Notes under the pieces: model-generated
Seen by the model: the letters and a program-made list of their open reading frames with translations, nothing else
Told to the model about the DNA's origin: nothing
Database searches by the model: none
Position numbers and translations under genes: made by a program
NCBI RefSeq assembly: GCF_008121495.1
Contig: NZ_CP043051.1
Coordinates: forward strand, 310,001 to 374,000
DNA length: 64,000 bases
Reading direction: 5' to 3'
DNA from: Mediterraneibacter gnavus ATCC 29149
GTDB lineage: Bacteria; Bacillota; Clostridia; Lachnospirales; Lachnospiraceae
Part shown: positions 63,946 to 64,000 of the stretch, piece by piece
Position numbering within the stretch: the first letter of the stretch is position 1
Layout of the letters: every line of letters starts with the position of its first letter

Positions 63946-64000
63946 TTACTCGCTTTCGTCCTCGTCCTCTTCCTCGTCCATCTCTTCCAGTATCTGTGAT
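63946..64000 (-). CDS. Acidic C-terminus of an upstream phage gene (partial)
   Basis: The last 18 codons before a TAA at 63946, reading SQILEEMDEEEDEDESE, end 14 bp before the terminase start. An acidic tail in this position fits the end of a terminase small subunit, but identity cannot be told from this fragment. Confidence 0.4.
   Translation of the reverse strand, partial: SQILEEMDEEEDEDESE

Larger units (their letters stand above)
37505..64000. mobile_element. Contractile-tailed prophage (partial) with a diversity-generating retroelement
   Basis: A continuous minus-strand series of phage late genes from terminase (63.9 kb) to endolysin (37.7 kb), with lambda-like packaging/head genes and P2-like sheath, tube and baseplate genes, thus a myovirus-type temperate phage. 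Base composition is visibly more GC-rich than the flanking catabolic locus. Integrase, repressor, replication genes and the other attachment site must lie beyond 64000. All late genes seen are open and most overlap by a few bases, so it may be inducible. Confidence 0.9.

Overview
The window looks like the chromosome of a gut-type Clostridia, most likely a Lachnospiraceae relative. The clues are AT-rich intergenic DNA, strong AGGAGG ribosome binding sites, an Lsa-type ABC-F gene, LanFEG-RK and BceAB-type modules, and a prophage with Firmicutes-style genes. Genus cannot be fixed from sequence alone. The left 37.5 kb is chromosomal; the right 26.5 kb is a contractile-tailed prophage whose far end lies outside the window.

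Chromosomal part 1 (about 1-25.7 kb) opens with the tail of a DUF4097 repeat protein and is then almost wholly a carbohydrate catabolic locus. It has the complete frl (fructoselysine, Amadori product) gene set by recognisable family: an FrlA-like APC permease, FrlB-like SIS deglycase, FrlD-like PfkB kinase, FrlC-like epimerase and two GntR/UTRA regulators. It is much larger than an ordinary frl operon. It adds a second SIS protein, two more PfkB kinases, a NagB-like protein missing two catalytic residues, a ROK protein with a partial duplication, SDR, DapA-family aldolase, DUF4432 epimerase, two further TIM-barrel epimerase-like proteins, BtpA/SgcQ, an FGGY kinase, HAD phosphatase, MATE and NhaC carriers. 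The long minus-strand unit runs from the permease (15.8 kb) to the terminator at 1.95 kb. An insertion sequence splits the permease, and one PfkB gene is frameshifted in a run of seven C, so the locus is partly broken in this strain. A near-identical 12-bp motif (TTTTTYRATACA) lies in the intergenic regions upstream of four of its transcription units and may be the shared operator.

Chromosomal part 2 (25.7-37.5 kb) holds the 3' end of a group IIC intron beside a glycoside hydrolase 1 remnant. It continues with an Lsa-like ABC-F protein behind a leader with a small ORF and a terminator, an ArsC/Spx-like protein, a LanFEG-type ABC exporter with its two-component system, an FprA flavodiiron protein, a cytidylate-kinase-like protein, a decayed Rpn-type gene and a BceB-type permease. 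The partner ATPase of BceB is cut just after its Walker B region by the prophage.

The prophage (37.5 to beyond 64 kb, all genes on the minus strand) reads from right to left: terminase, gpW, portal, protease, capsid, decoration, connectors, sheath, tube, tail chaperone with a -1 frameshift, tape measure, gpX/gpD/gpV/gpU/gp25/J/I baseplate genes, tail fibre, lysis genes. Between the fibre and the lysis genes sits a diversity-generating retroelement: template repeat, reverse transcriptase, and a variable repeat in the last codons of the fibre gene. All 13 differences between the two repeats fall at template adenines, which shows that mutagenic retrohoming has acted here. No CRISPR array, rRNA or tRNA gene was seen.
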